Counted from the first letter of the stretch, positions 36,290 to 46,146 are shown. The stretch: 64,000 bases of DNA from Hydrogenovibrio crunogenus (GCF_004786015.1 NZ_CP032096.1:558001-622000); one strand, 5' to 3'. The notes: a model not told the origin generated them from the sequence alone. Translations and numbers: made by a program.

Positions 36290-37894
36290 TTACTCGTCAT
36301 TTTCTTGCATGATAGCAATCTGATTACGCCCGTTGTTCTTAGCTTGATAGAGTGCTTTATCAGCAAGGTGCCAAAATTCCTCTAGAGTTCCTATTGCTGG
36401 AGCGATTCCTATGCTAGCAGTAATTGAAAATTGAACATCGGTATTGGGTACTTGAATCGTTAAGTTTTGAATATTTTTGAGGATTGTATTTGCAATTTTG
36501 TTAGCTTCTTCTAAGTTCGTGTCTACTAGAAGTATGCCGAACTCTTCGCCACCAAGTCTCGCGACGATATCATGTTTACGTCTGTTTTTTGAAATGGTTT
36601 TGGCAAAACTGATTAAAGTGACATCGCCAGCGGGGTGTCCATAGGTGTCGTTAATGTGTTTGAAGTTATCGATATCAAGCATTAAAAAAATACAGGGTGA
36701 GTTGTGTCTCTTAGCTTGGCTCAGAACAATAGACGCTTCTTCAAACAAGCCGTGTCGGTTTTTTATTTGAGTCAGTTGGTCAATGATGGCAAGCTCCTCG
36801 AGCATTTGGTTGCTTTTCTTTAGATCGAGAGAAAGTTTTCTAAACTTAAAAATAATAAGGCATGCAATAAGGAGTAAGATGGCACTGGCAACAGAAATTG
36901 CAGCAACCAAAGTGTAATCTGTTTTTTTATTGTCTTTAAAGAGAAATCCATCTAGATTTCCGTCAGCCGTTGTCATGTTTAAATCACGATAGCTTTTAGC
37001 AATAAATTTCCAACGGCCTGGGTTCATATGTCCAATTTGTACCAGTTCAGGCATAATCAATTTTTTTAAAGTTTGCGCTTCAAACCGAAGATGGTTAAGT
37101 GTTTTATTCGGTGCATATTTTTGATGGATTAGTTGGACGGTTTCTTCTATATGCTTCAGTGCATATTCCCAGCCCTGTAATGTGGCTTCCTTAAAGTTTT
37201 TGACTAAAGTGGGGTTCTTTTTAACCATTTTTTCACTTGTAATTAGAACGTCACTATAGAAGTTGATACCATAATCTTTTGGATTGATTATGTTGTATTC
37301 AATTCCTCGTTGTTTAAGAAAATAGGGTTCATTGGAGATATAGCCATCATAAGCATCCGCCTTGCCGTCAATAAGGTCTTCAATTCGGTAACTGGTATCT
37401 TGGATGTTAAGTCGGTTTTTAGGTATGCCTTCATACGCCAACATCGTCAGTAATTCGGCACTTTCTGGTGGAGGCATAATAAGTAATTTACGGTCGGCCA
37501 TATCTTGTGGCGTTCTGATTTGTGATGATTTCAAAGTAATCCAGACGATGGGTGATGTTTGCATGATAGCAGCCAGCGCAACGACTGGCTTGCCTTCCAT
37601 TCTATCAATGATGACTCCTGAGCCGGTGATGGCGAAATCCACTTTTTCATTTAAGACGTCATCAATGGGTTTTAAGGCATCAGGGCCACCAGGAATCAAC
37701 TCGACATTCAACCCTTTTTCCTTGTAATAGCCTTTTTCTAAGGCAATATAGTAGCCAGCAAATTGAAATTGATGTAACCAGCGCAGTTGGACTTTTACGG
37801 TTTCTGAAGCAGAAATAGACGGACTTATTGTTATAAAAGCGAGAACAAGTAAGAAGGGGATTAATAAACGAGGATGTATAAGACTGGTTTTCAT
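36290..37894 (-). CDS. NMT1/THI5-type periplasmic-binding sensor fused to a GGDEF diguanylate cyclase
   Basis: This is a predicted membrane receptor that makes c-di-GMP in response to a small ligand. A signal/anchor is at about 1-30. The substrate-binding-protein-like region (about 33-300) begins WLHQFQFAGYYIALEKGYYK, as in NMT1/THI5-like proteins. A transmembrane helix lies near 332-352. The GGDEF domain (about 370-530) has the active GGEEF motif and an RKHD inhibitory site five residues before it. The ligand is unknown; THI5-like folds bind pyrimidine/thiamin-type or sulfonate compounds. The gene is monocistronic, after the tRNA. Confidence 0.86.
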   Translation of the reverse strand: MKTSLIHPRLLIPFLLVLAFITISPSISASETVKVQLRWLHQFQFAGYYIALEKGYYKEKGLNVELIPGGPDALKPIDDVLNEKVDFAITGSGVIIDRMEGKPVVALAAIMQTSPIVWITLKSSQIRTPQDMADRKLLIMPPPESAELLTMLAYEGIPKNRLNIQDTSYRIEDLIDGKADAYDGYISNEPYFLKQRGIEYNIINPKDYGINFYSDVLITSEKMVKKNPTLVKNFKEATLQGWEYALKHIEETVQLIHQKYAPNKTLNHLRFEAQTLKKLIMPELVQIGHMNPGRWKFIAKSYRDLNMTTADGNLDGFLFKDNKKTDYTLVAAISVASAILLLIACLIIFKFRKLSLDLKKSNQMLEELAIIDQLTQIKNRHGLFEEASIVLSQAKRHNSPCIFLMLDIDNFKHINDTYGHPAGDVTLISFAKTISKNRRKHDIVARLGGEEFGILLVDTNLEEANKIANTILKNIQNLTIQVPNTDVQFSITASIGIAPAIGTLEEFWHLADKALYQAKNNGRNQIAIMQENDE

Positions 37895-38049
37895 ATTTAT
37901 AGTTTTTTATATAACTTCTTCAAATATTAGCATAATTACTAGGGATTGAAAAAATAATATACATGGCTTGGAATTGGGTGTTATAGAGAGGGAAGAGTCT
38001 TTTTTTGAACTCTAATAAGAGTTGCTAGTTTGCTTGATACATACGAAGG

Positions 38050-38080
38050 CATAAAAAAACCTGCCGAAGCAGGTTAAAAA
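38050..38080 (-). terminator. Terminator of the DUF2202 gene
   Basis: AACCTGC-CGAA-GCAGGTT hairpin (38058-38075). Read on the minus strand it is followed by seven T. It lies about 80 bases beyond the stop of the minus-strand DUF2202 gene. Confidence 0.75.
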
Positions 38081-38153
38081 GGGGAACTATCATTTAATTA
38101 ACCCACCTGTTGCATCAAGTGAGTTAATTTGGCTAGGTTAGTAGCCTAGGGGT

Positions 38154-38753
38154 TTATTCCATTGGAGAATTCACGATTTCGTAGAATTCTTCTTCTGAAA
38201 TATATTGTGGTTCATAAACCAAATTATTTTCTTCAAATAAACGCCAGAATGAACGCAAATGGTTTCGTGAGCCTTTCATTAGGTTTTCGTAAACCTCGAC
38301 AATGTCAGGGTTATTTTCTACTTTGCTGATTTTTTCAGCAATATCACGAATGTCTAGTTCTTCAATCTGAATTCCCACTCGAAGCGCTTCTTCATAGCTT
38401 TCTGATCCCGCGTCTGTTAGGGCGACATAAAGCTCTGTAAAGTGGTAATCCGTAAAGATCCCAATTGAATCATCTAATACTGGATCTGGCAGTGCGTATT
38501 TATCCAGTAACGATTTAATCGTTTCTGTATGCGTTTGCTCAGACTTGGCAATATTTTCGAAAATATTCACTTCCCAGCGATCATAAAGGGTTAGATAAAC
38601 ATCTCGAGCCAGCTTTTCTTCTTCTCTCATGTAAAGCAAGCCTGCTTCTTCATCACTTGATATTTGCCCAATGTATGTATCTGTGGCATGCGATTGAGTT
38701 GTTAAAGCGGTTAAAAAACTGGTTAGTAATAAACTTAAAAGTGCATTTTTCAT
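38154..38753 (-). CDS. Exported DUF2202 ferritin-like protein
   Basis: A signal peptide covers about residues 1-23 (ends SHA). The core shows the DUF2202 signature MREEEKLARDVY followed by EQTHTETIKSLLDKY, with Glu and His residues arranged as in ferritin-like four-helix bundles that may bind metal. The function of the family is not established. At 199 residues it looks complete. It is monocistronic with its own terminator. Confidence 0.8.
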   Translation of the reverse strand: MKNALLSLLLTSFLTALTTQSHATDTYIGQISSDEEAGLLYMREEEKLARDVYLTLYDRWEVNIFENIAKSEQTHTETIKSLLDKYALPDPVLDDSIGIFTDYHFTELYVALTDAGSESYEEALRVGIQIEELDIRDIAEKISKVENNPDIVEVYENLMKGSRNHLRSFWRLFEENNLVYEPQYISEEEFYEIVNSPME

Positions 38754-39031
38754 AACTTGTTACCTCGTTTTTTGCTCTTTCGGGTGTCATCATATCAAGG
38801 TTTTCAAATAAATGTAAATATTTTACATATAAAGTTTTCTATCGCTAAGTATAAAATTTTGTGATGTACTGATAAAGTACGATTATATAGGGTTGCTCAT
38901 AGGGTGCGCTTTTAATTACAGTCAGAAAAAAGTTGGATGTCAGTTGTAGTGGTCGCTAAAAGGGGGTGTTTTTTTGGATTTTTTCAAGGGATTGGCTTTA
39001 AATTTTGAAGAATTCGTGTATCATTCAACGC
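38754..39031 (+). promoter_or_regulatory. Upstream region of the SRP RNA genes
   Basis: This AT-rich spacer separates the DUF2202 gene from the first 4.5S RNA. Its end carries TTCGTGTATCATT (39013-39025), with TATCAT as a -10 element 7 bases before the RNA. The same element (TTCGTGTATGATT) stands at 39235-39247 before the second copy. I find no gene in the rest. Confidence 0.5.
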
Positions 39032-39139
39032 GGTAACTTGTTCGTCCCCTCGCGACGATAGGTTGGGAACCCCGCCAGGTCCGGAAGGAAGCAACGGTAC
39101 CTTCTGATTCGTGCGCCGAGGTAAGGCGGGCAGGTTACC
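39032..39139 (+). ncRNA. ffs: 4.5S / SRP RNA, copy 1
   Basis: The SRP RNA guides co-translational targeting with Ffh. The conserved apical domain is present (CCAGGTCCGGAAGGAAGCAA at 39075-39094, with the GGAA tetraloop and the asymmetric internal loop). The outer stem GGTAACTTG (39032-39040) pairs with CAGGTTACC (39131-39139), giving a molecule of about 108 nt like E. coli 4.5S. A T-rich stretch follows. It is duplicated 223 bases downstream. Confidence 0.93.
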
Positions 39140-39252
39140 TCTATTTTCTCCTCTGAAATTTATCTTTTTCGTTAAATATTTATTTGTATTTTCTTTCCAA
39201 TTATTTAGTTGTTCTGGGTTTTATAACGCCTTACTTCGTGTATGATTGATAC

Positions 39253-39364
39253 GGGTGGCTCTGTTCGTCCCCTCGCGACGATAGGTTGGGAACCCCGCCA
39301 GGTCCGGAAGGAAGCAACGGTACCTTCTGATTCGTGCGCCGAGATCAGGCGGGCAGGGTCACCT
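39253..39364 (+). ncRNA. ffs: 4.5S / SRP RNA, copy 2 (tandem duplicate)
   Basis: The 81-nt core (39263-39343) is identical to that of copy 1 (39040-39120). The outer stem has diverged on both sides yet still pairs: GGGTGGCTCTG (39253-39263) with CAGGGTCACCT (39354-39364). This compensatory change implies selection for folding, so copy 2 is probably functional. A shared -10 element precedes it. dnaX starts 108 bases downstream. Confidence 0.92.
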
Positions 39365-39472
39365 CTTCTATTTACCCGTGCAAAACGGTTCAAAATTCTT
39401 TATCTAATTAAACTCGCATTCCTTCTTTTTCACGTTAAAATAGACTTATTTCAAATCTTAAGAACTTAACTT

Positions 39473-41557
39473 GTGACTGATACTGTTTTAGCCCGTAAGT
39501 GGCGACCGAAAAACTTTTCTGAATTAGTCGGACAAACTCACGTGATGCAGGCGCTTTCTAATGCGCTGGATCAGCAAAGATTGCATCATGCCTATTTGTT
39601 CACTGGTACACGAGGGGTTGGAAAGACGACGATTGCTCGTATTTTTTCTAAAGCGTTGAATTGTGAGCAAGGCATTACATCCAAACCTTGTGGTGTTTGT
39701 TCCACGTGCCGGTCTATCGATGAAGGGCGTTTTGTTGATTTGATTGAAGTGGACGCGGCCTCTAAAACCAAAGTCGAGGATACACGCGAGTTATTGGAAA
39801 ATGTCCAGTATGCTCCTGTTCAAGGGCGTTACAAAGTTTACCTGATCGATGAAGTTCACATGTTATCCAAGAGCAGTTTCAATGCTTTGTTGAAAACGCT
39901 GGAAGAGCCACCGGAACATGTCAAGTTCTTGTTGGCGACAACGGATCCTCACAAATTACCCATCACCGTTCTTTCTCGTTGCTTGCAGTTCAACTTAATG
40001 CGATTAACACTGCCGCAGATTCAGCAGCACTTAGCTTATATTTTGCAACAAGAACAAGTCCCTTTTGAAGAAACAGCATTGGCCATGATTGCCAAAAGCG
40101 CTGATGGGTCTGCCAGGGATTCTTTAAGTATTTTGGATCAAGCGATTGCTTACGGTGGTGGAAAGGTTCAATACGATGCTGTTCAAGCTATGTTGGGGCT
40201 GGTAGATCAACAATTTACCTTAAATATTCTATCTGCATTAGCTAATGAGTCGGCAGATGAGTTAAAAGAAGTGATCCAACAATTAGCCTTGATGGGGGTG
40301 GATTACACAGCATTGAATGCACAATTGATTGAAGCCTTGCATCAGATGAGTCTGTTGCAGGTATTGGGTGATTTGACTGAAAGCAGTTTAATTGAGGTCG
40401 AAATGCTACAACAGTTGAGTCAACAATTGTCGCCAGAGCGTATTCAGGTGTTATATCAAATTGCGTTGCTGGCTAAACAAGATATGGCACTGGCTCCGGA
40501 TATTCGTATCGGCTTTGAGATGTCTCTTTTGAGAATGCTGGCTTTTAAACCGGTTTTTACTGAAACGGTGTCTTCTATGGCGCATGAAAAGCCAGAAGAG
40601 GGGATGAATCGTCCAGAGAGTGTAACAACAACCAGGCCTGGTCAAAATGAGTCTGTGGTCCCGCCTGTGCAGCAAGGCGCAACAGAGCAAATTCGTTCAG
40701 ATATTGAAACGCCTCAACATATAGAAACTCCTTCTGTATCTACGCCTGAGCCTCAAATGACCGCTCCTTCGCCTGTCGCTTCTCAACCTTCTGAAGAAAT
40801 GGATCATTTAGCGGATTTAAAAGCGAGGTTAGATTCGACGCTGGGAAAGTCTGAAGCGCCAATCAAGCATCGTGAGAGTCACGATGCGAAGGTGCCTGAG
40901 TCTGTCGTAGTCAATCGCCAGCCATTGGATCAATCAACACCCGTTGCTACAGAAAACCGGCAAGAAGCTATAGAGCCGAATCTGGAGGCGGTTACGCATC
41001 ATGTATCTTCCAGTAGTCCAATGCAAAAAACGGTAGAAGAATCACCGACCCCTCCTGTATTTGAGCAGCCTGGAATCGAAAGCGTTTCTTTGAATGCACA
41101 AGAAAATTTTGTATCGGAAACGCCTTTTGAGACCGCCGAGACAGCCGTATCAAGTGAGATGGATGCTGGTGTGGTGTCAGTAACGGATTGGATTGCGTTG
41201 ATTGCTGACCTACAATTAGAGGGCATGGCCGCTGAGCTGGCAAGGCAGTCGGTTTTAATTAAGCGAGATACTCAGAGTCTCTCGTTAAGCGTTGATCCGG
41301 AGCAGGCGCATGCAAAAACAGAACTAGCCCTTCAGCGATTGGAAGAACAAGTGAAAGCACAGTTAGGTGTGCGGGTGATTTTTGTGAACTACCCGGAAGA
41401 TCATTGGACGCCGGCTAAGCATTTCGCTGCTGAAGCAAAGGCAAAGCAAGGGAATGCTGCAGAAAGCATTCAGAATGACACCATTGTGCAGAATTTAATA
41501 CAAACATTGAATTTGAAAGTGATTGAATCTTCGATTCAACCGATTACTAAATCATAA
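39473..41557 (+). CDS. dnaX: DNA polymerase III subunit gamma/tau
   Basis: DnaX is the motor of the clamp loader. The AAA+ domain has Walker [10 protein letters not shown], a four-cysteine zinc module (residues about 64-79, ending CGVCSTC), Walker B LIDEVHML and the LSRC sensor. A proline/glutamate-rich linker (about 365-555) precedes a tau-like C-terminus. The start is GTG. I see no A-rich slippery heptamer in the correct frame after domain III, so gamma production by frameshift as in E. coli is not supported. The linker contains an exact CCAGGCCTGG. It begins the dnaX-ybaB-recR operon. Confidence 0.95.
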   Translation: MTDTVLARKWRPKNFSELVGQTHVMQALSNALDQQRLHHAYLFTGTRGVGKTTIARIFSKALNCEQGITSKPCGVCSTCRSIDEGRFVDLIEVDAASKTKVEDTRELLENVQYAPVQGRYKVYLIDEVHMLSKSSFNALLKTLEEPPEHVKFLLATTDPHKLPITVLSRCLQFNLMRLTLPQIQQHLAYILQQEQVPFEETALAMIAKSADGSARDSLSILDQAIAYGGGKVQYDAVQAMLGLVDQQFTLNILSALANESADELKEVIQQLALMGVDYTALNAQLIEALHQMSLLQVLGDLTESSLIEVEMLQQLSQQLSPERIQVLYQIALLAKQDMALAPDIRIGFEMSLLRMLAFKPVFTETVSSMAHEKPEEGMNRPESVTTTRPGQNESVVPPVQQGATEQIRSDIETPQHIETPSVSTPEPQMTAPSPVASQPSEEMDHLADLKARLDSTLGKSEAPIKHRESHDAKVPESVVVNRQPLDQSTPVATENRQEAIEPNLEAVTHHVSSSSPMQKTVEESPTPPVFEQPGIESVSLNAQENFVSETPFETAETAVSSEMDAGVVSVTDWIALIADLQLEGMAAELARQSVLIKRDTQSLSLSVDPEQAHAKTELALQRLEEQVKAQLGVRVIFVNYPEDHWTPAKHFAAEAKAKQGNAAESIQNDTIVQNLIQTLNLKVIESSIQPITKS
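40632..40641. repeat. CCAGGCCTGG palindrome inside dnaX
   Basis: Exact copy, flanked by A and T, in the non-conserved linker. It is read as Thr-Arg-Pro-Gly (starts at a second codon position). Confidence 0.9.
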
Positions 41558-41567
41558 AGGAGAAGCC

Positions 41568-41897
41568 ATGTTAGGTGGAAAAGGTGGTTTGGGCAACTTG
41601 ATGAAGCAAGCCCAGGAAATGCAAAAAAATATGCAGGCAGCACAGGACGAAATCGCCAAGATGGAAATTCCAGGCGAAGCAGGTGGTGGCATGGTAAAAG
41701 TTGTTATGACGGGAAAGCATGAGCTTGTTAAAGTCGAGATTGATGACAGCTTGATGGATGACAAGGAAATGTTGGAAGATTTGTTTGCGGCTGCTGTGAA
41801 CAGTGCCGCACGTCGTGTTGAAGAAACTACACAAGAAAAAATGGGTGGTCTAACGGGTGGAATCGATTTGCCGCCAGGTATGAAGATGCCATTTTAA
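41568..41897 (+). CDS. ybaB: YbaB/EbfC nucleoid-associated protein
   Basis: This small DNA-binding protein forms dimers shaped like tweezers. [17 protein letters not shown] at the start and the [13 protein letters not shown]-like segment are typical. I start at 41568 because AAGGAG lies 7 bases before it; a longer frame from 41523 overlaps dnaX and lacks a signal. The product is 109 residues (E. coli YbaB 109). It lies between dnaX and recR, the conserved bacterial order. Confidence 0.95.
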   Translation: MLGGKGGLGNLMKQAQEMQKNMQAAQDEIAKMEIPGEAGGGMVKVVMTGKHELVKVEIDDSLMDDKEMLEDLFAAAVNSAARRVEETTQEKMGGLTGGIDLPPGMKMPF

Positions 41898-41918
41898 AGG
41901 TGTTAACGAGTTTTTTAC

Positions 41919-42512
41919 ATGCAAAGCCCTGTTATTAATGAATTAATCGATGCATTTAAGTTGTTGCCTACCATTGGGCCAAAGTCGGCTCAACGTTTGG
42001 CTTATTTCTTATTGCAAAACCACCAGCAAGATGGTCATCGTCTGGCATCTGCCATAGAAGCCGCACTGGAAAAAGTGGGGTACTGTCAACAGTGCCGAAA
42101 CTTGTCTGAAGCCGAAGTATGCGGAGTCTGTGCATCAAAATCCAGACAGGCGGATCAGCTGTGCATCGTTGAAATGCCAACGGATGTGGTGGCGATTGAA
42201 CAGTCAGGTATCTACAGAGGTCAGTATTTTGTATTGATGGGACATTTATCACCGATTGATGGCGTTGGTCCCGATGAACTTGGGCTGCCTATCTTACGGG
42301 ATAGATTGGCTCAAGGTGAAATACAAGAATTGATTTTAGCCACGAATCCGACAGTGGAAGGTGAGGCGACCGCGCATTATATTCAGCAGATGGCGATAGA
42401 GTTCAATATCTCTGTAACCCGCTTGGCTCAAGGGATTCCTTTAGGGGGTGAGTTAGAGTACATCGATAGTGGGACTTTAGGTCAGGCATTTGCTGGTCGT
42501 AAAGCGGTGTAG
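41919..42512 (+). CDS. recR: Recombination mediator protein RecR
   Basis: RecR acts with RecO/RecF to load RecA on gapped DNA. It has an N-terminal helix-hairpin-helix (LLPTIGPKSAQRLAYFLL), a zinc finger of four cysteines (CQQC...CGVC, about residues 56-71), and a Toprim domain with EMPTDVVAIE and LATNPTVEGE. The length of 197 matches E. coli RecR (201). It is the last gene of the dnaX operon, followed by an inverted repeat. Confidence 0.96.
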   Translation: MQSPVINELIDAFKLLPTIGPKSAQRLAYFLLQNHQQDGHRLASAIEAALEKVGYCQQCRNLSEAEVCGVCASKSRQADQLCIVEMPTDVVAIEQSGIYRGQYFVLMGHLSPIDGVGPDELGLPILRDRLAQGEIQELILATNPTVEGEATAHYIQQMAIEFNISVTRLAQGIPLGGELEYIDSGTLGQAFAGRKAV

Positions 42513-42520
42513 GAAGCTGT

Positions 42521-42570
42521 TTAAGCTTATGCGCTCGATTAAACCAACTCGAGTGAGCGCATAAGATTAA
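42521..42570. terminator. Long hairpin between convergent recR and argF
   Basis: CTTATGCGCTC (42526-42536) pairs with GAGCGCATAAG (42555-42565). TTAA on each side lengthens the stem across one mismatch. The 18-base loop contains ACTCGAGT. No strong T-run follows, so it may be a bidirectional terminator or a processing site. Confidence 0.45.
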
Positions 42571-42586
42571 ACGGTCTTAAGAAAAT

Positions 42587-43495
42587 TTAAGCCTTGGCCA
42601 TTAAATATTCAAGCAATGCTTTTTGAGCATGAAGACGGTTTTCTGCTTCATCCCAAACCACACTGTCTTTCGCATCCATCACTTCAGCAGACACTTCTTC
42701 ACCTCGGTGTGCCGGTAAACAATGCATAAATAAAGCATCTGGATTGGCCTGGTTCATCAAGGCTGTGTTGACTTGATAGTCTTTGAATGCTTTTTCACGC
42801 TTTTTCTGTTCTTCTTCTTGTCCCATGCTGGCCCAAACATCGGTTACGATTAGGTCAACATTTTCTGCGGCATCCATTGGGTTGCGTACTATTTCAACAT
42901 GTGCCCGGTTCGCCTCAACAATGCTCGGGTTTGGATCATAGTCTTCAGGCGCAGAAATACGCAATTTAAAGCCATATTGTTTAGCCGCATTGATATATGA
43001 GTGACACATATTGTTGCCATCGCCAACCCATAAGACAGTTTTACCTTCAATTGAACCGCGATGTTCATAATAGGTTTGCATGTCGGCAAGCAATTGACAA
43101 GGATGGTAATCATCGGTCAAAGCGTTAATCACAGGGACTTGAGAATGCTCAGCCATTTTTTCAACGACTTCATGTCCAAAAGTACGGATCATGATCCCGT
43201 CAGCCATGCTGGAGATGACTTTTGCAGTGTCTTCAATCGGTTCCCCTCGTCCTAGCTGTGTGTCACGAGGAGATAAGAATAGAGCGTGTCCGCCAAGTTG
43301 GCTCATTCCAATTTCAAATGAAATGCGTGTTCGCGTCGAAGATTTTTCAAAAATCATCGCAAGGGTTTTGTTTTTCAGCGGTTCAAAGATCTCGCCTGAC
43401 TTTTGAATCTTTTTAAGTTCAATGGCACGCAGCATCAATTGTTTTAGCTCAGCTGGTGAAAAGTCTTGTAGGGTTAAAAAGTGTTTAATGCTCAT
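42587..43495 (-). CDS. argF: Ornithine carbamoyltransferase
   Basis: ArgF makes citrulline from ornithine and carbamoyl phosphate. The carbamoyl-phosphate motif SSTRTR is near residue 53. The ornithine-binding DVWASMG is near 217, and the C-terminal [10 protein letters not shown] is conserved. At 302 residues it has the normal length. The gene follows argD on the minus strand with a 32-base gap, forming a short arginine operon (argD-argF). Confidence 0.95.
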   Translation of the reverse strand: MSIKHFLTLQDFSPAELKQLMLRAIELKKIQKSGEIFEPLKNKTLAMIFEKSSTRTRISFEIGMSQLGGHALFLSPRDTQLGRGEPIEDTAKVISSMADGIMIRTFGHEVVEKMAEHSQVPVINALTDDYHPCQLLADMQTYYEHRGSIEGKTVLWVGDGNNMCHSYINAAKQYGFKLRISAPEDYDPNPSIVEANRAHVEIVRNPMDAAENVDLIVTDVWASMGQEEEQKKREKAFKDYQVNTALMNQANPDALFMHCLPAHRGEEVSAEVMDAKDSVVWDEAENRLHAQKALLEYLMAKA

Positions 43496-43527
43496 TGGCG
43501 TTCTTCTTTTTAGGTTAGTTAAACAAG

Positions 43528-44712
43528 TTAGGTACTTGTTTGAGTAAGTTCATCAATTAGTTCAACAAGGGTACTGATTAGCTGATCTGTTTGGTCATTC
43601 GACATGACGAATGTCGGTAATAAGCGAATCGTGTTGCCTTGAGTGACATTAATCAAGAGATGTTTTTTCAAAGCCTTTTGAACCAGTTCCGCACAAGGAC
43701 GATCAAGCTCAATACCGATCATATAGCCTAAACCACGTACGTTGACAACCGCTTTGTTCTGTTCCAGTGCTTCTTGTAAGCGCGCAACAAGTAAGGCGCC
43801 TTTTGCATCAACATGCTCGATAAAATTGTGGAAAGTAAGCGTTTTGATAACCGCAAGCCCCGTTGCGCACGCAAGCGGATTGCCTCCAAATGTAGTGCCA
43901 TGGTTACCCGGAACCAATAAATCAGCAGCTTTGTTTCCTGCCAAGCAAGCTCCAATTGGTACGCCGTTACCAAGCGCCTTTGCTAAGGTCATAACGTCTG
44001 GCAAAATTTCTTCGTGCTGGTGGGCAAACCATTTACCCGTCCGTCCAATACCTGTTTGAATTTCATCTAACATGAGTAACCAGTTGTTTTGATCACAGAT
44101 ATCACGTAACGCTTTTAAGTAACCGCGGTCAGGAATGTTAACGCCTCCTTCTCCTTGAATAGGTTCAACGAGAATGGCCACAATATCCGAGTCGGTAGAT
44201 AAATTTTGTACGGCTTCCACGTCATTGTAAGGAACACGAATAAAGCCTTCGACAAGCGGCTCGAACCCTTGTTGCACTTTAGGATTACCCGTTGCAGAGA
44301 GTGTGGCTAATGTTCGACCATGAAAGCTGTTTTCCATCACGATGATCTTGGGGGATTGAATCTGTTGTTGATGAGCAAATTTTCGTGCCATCTTGATTGC
44401 TGTTTCATTGGCTTCTGCACCTGAGTTACAGAAAAATACTTTTTCAAGATTTGAAATTTCAATCAACTCATCGGCAAGCTGGGTTTGTTTTTCGATGCCA
44501 TACAAATTAGATGTATGAATTAATTGTTGGCTTTGTTCACAGATAGTTCTGGAGATTTCCGGATGAGCATGACCTAAGCTGCAGACGGCAATGCCGCTTA
44601 TAGCATCCAAGTATCCTTGCCCTTCCGTATCGTATAGCATCGCGCCTTGACCGGATTCAAATGTAACCGGAAGTCTTGCATAAGTGTTCATTAAATGATC
44701 TTGTGAGTTCAT
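43528..44712 (-). CDS. argD: Acetylornithine aminotransferase
   Basis: ArgD transfers an amino group from glutamate to N-acetylglutamate semialdehyde in arginine synthesis. This class-III PLP enzyme has [32 protein letters not shown], and the PLP lysine in [14 protein letters not shown]. The length of 394 is typical. It is first in the argD-argF pair. A strong hairpin with poly-T on both strands sits 30 bases upstream of its start codon. Confidence 0.93.
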   Translation of the reverse strand: MNSQDHLMNTYARLPVTFESGQGAMLYDTEGQGYLDAISGIAVCSLGHAHPEISRTICEQSQQLIHTSNLYGIEKQTQLADELIEISNLEKVFFCNSGAEANETAIKMARKFAHQQQIQSPKIIVMENSFHGRTLATLSATGNPKVQQGFEPLVEGFIRVPYNDVEAVQNLSTDSDIVAILVEPIQGEGGVNIPDRGYLKALRDICDQNNWLLMLDEIQTGIGRTGKWFAHQHEEILPDVMTLAKALGNGVPIGACLAGNKAADLLVPGNHGTTFGGNPLACATGLAVIKTLTFHNFIEHVDAKGALLVARLQEALEQNKAVVNVRGLGYMIGIELDRPCAELVQKALKKHLLINVTQGNTIRLLPTFVMSNDQTDQLISTLVELIDELTQTST

Positions 44713-44741
44713 GCTGATCTTTATTTACCATTTATTAAAAT

Positions 44742-44780
44742 AAAAAAGCAATCGCAAGACGAGCTTGGGATTGCTTTTTT
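44742..44780. terminator. Bidirectional terminator-like hairpin upstream of argD
   Basis: AAAAAAGCAATC (44742-44753) and GATTGCTTTTTT (44769-44780) are perfect 12-bp arms. Inside the 15-base loop CAAG and CTTG can also pair. Both strands give U-tracts. No annotated gene ends here: argD starts 30 bases away on the minus strand and ilvE 189 bases away on the plus strand, so it could be an attenuator or the end of a small RNA. Confidence 0.75.
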
Positions 44781-44968
44781 GAATCGAATTAAATTTATTT
44801 TGACATTCAAAAGAATGATTTTAAACATATGGTGGGTAATTTCAAGCAAAAATATAGTGCTGTTGACCTCGTTCTTCTTTTTTGGGTGTGTAAATGTTGT
44901 GCTGAAGAAGCCGTTTTAGGATAAAATATTGCGATTAAACCCTGTGGAAATTAAGAAGGACTTTTGCA

Positions 44969-45895
44969 ATGCAAACAATGAGTGATCGTGACGGATTTAT
45001 CTGGCTTGATGGAGAGATGGTTGATTGGCGTGATGCTAAAACGCACGTTTTAACCCATACCTTACATTATGGGATGGGAGTCTTTGAAGGTGTCAGAGCT
45101 TATGAAGCCGAGCAGGGAACCTCTATTTTCCGTTTAGAAGCCCATACAGATCGCTTGTTTAACTCCGCAAAGATTATGAATATGCCGATGCCGTATTCAA
45201 AAGAAGAATTGAATGAGGCGCAACGTGCTGCGGTGCGAGATAATGATTTGAAGTCAGCTTATATTCGTCCGATGGTTTTTTATGGTTCGGAAGGAATGGG
45301 GTTGAGAGCCGACAATCTGAAAACACATGTTATGGTTGCTGCCTGGGAGTGGGGTGCCTACATGGGTGAAGAAAACCTTCAAAAAGGGATTAAGATTGCG
45401 ACTTCCTCTTTTACGCGTCATCATGTCAATGTGACAATGACAAAAGCCAAGTCAAATGGGGCTTATATGAATTCGATGCTGGCGTTGCAAGAAGCGGTCA
45501 GTCACGGATGCGATGAAGCGTTGTTGCTGGATACGGAAGGATATGTGTCTGAAGGGTCTGGAGAAAATTTCTTTATGGTGAAGGATGGCATTATTTTTAC
45601 CCCTGAGTTGACTTCTGCGCTAGATGGAATTACGCGTAAAACGATTATGCAGTTGGCGAAAGAAGCAGGGTATGAAGTGCGTGAAAAGCGCATCACGCGC
45701 GATGAAGTGTATATTGCGGATGAAGCTTTTTTCACCGGAACGGCCGCTGAAGTCACGCCGATTCGTGAACTAGATAATCGTCCAATTGGTCAGGGAAGTC
45801 GTGGTCCAGTGACCGAGTTGCTTCAGGCAAAATACTTTGATGTTGTGCATGGCCGTTCACAGCAACATTTAGATTGGTTAACCACAGTGGTTTAA
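44969..45895 (+). CDS. ilvE: Branched-chain amino acid aminotransferase
   Basis: IlvE transaminates Leu, Ile and Val with 2-oxoglutarate. It is a fold-type IV PLP enzyme. Its N-terminal DGEMVDWRDAKTHVLTHTLHYG segment is typical, the PLP lysine is expected in TMTKAKSNGAYMNS, and VSEGSGENFF follows. The length of 308 matches E. coli IlvE (309). An AGAAGGA ribosome binding site is present; a second in-frame ATG is at 44978. It is followed by a zinc-ribbon gene. Confidence 0.95.
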   Translation: MQTMSDRDGFIWLDGEMVDWRDAKTHVLTHTLHYGMGVFEGVRAYEAEQGTSIFRLEAHTDRLFNSAKIMNMPMPYSKEELNEAQRAAVRDNDLKSAYIRPMVFYGSEGMGLRADNLKTHVMVAAWEWGAYMGEENLQKGIKIATSSFTRHHVNVTMTKAKSNGAYMNSMLALQEAVSHGCDEALLLDTEGYVSEGSGENFFMVKDGIIFTPELTSALDGITRKTIMQLAKEAGYEVREKRITRDEVYIADEAFFTGTAAEVTPIRELDNRPIGQGSRGPVTELLQAKYFDVVHGRSQQHLDWLTTVV

Positions 45896-45940
45896 TCCGT
45901 CGTCGATAAAAAAATATTCTGAATTTGAAGGATAGAGCGA

Positions 45941-46132
45941 ATGAGTAAACAAAAATTAATTGAAGTGACTTATGATGATTTGCCTTTGTCGTGTCCTAGA
46001 CCAGAAGACACTCAATGGAATTCACATCCGAAAGTGATGCTGCCTATTGAAGAGACTGGGGCGGCTAAGTGTCCTTATTGTGGAACGGATTATGTTTTGA
46101 AAGACTGGGATCCAAGTCACAGTCATCATTAA
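45941..46132 (+). CDS. zf-CHCC zinc-finger protein
   Basis: This 63-residue protein matches the zf-CHCC family, which is related to the Zn-binding NDUFS6 subunit of complex I. Ligand candidates are SCPRP, the NSHPKV histidine, and the CPYC pair. Family members are common beside ilvE in gammaproteobacteria, but their role is unclear. The ribosome binding site AAGGA lies before the ATG. It probably shares the ilvE transcript. Confidence 0.82.
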   Translation: MSKQKLIEVTYDDLPLSCPRPEDTQWNSHPKVMLPIEETGAAKCPYCGTDYVLKDWDPSHSHH

Positions 46133-46146
46133 GGTGGTAAAAGTAG

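Noticed and set aside
39205-39469. ORFs on both strands over the second SRP RNA
   Set aside because: They are translations of a structured RNA gene, not coding sequence.
41024-41034. Frameshift site (A-run) in dnaX for gamma subunit
   Set aside because: CAAAAAAC is in the wrong phase for the A-AAA-AAG type of slippage and lies far downstream of domain III.
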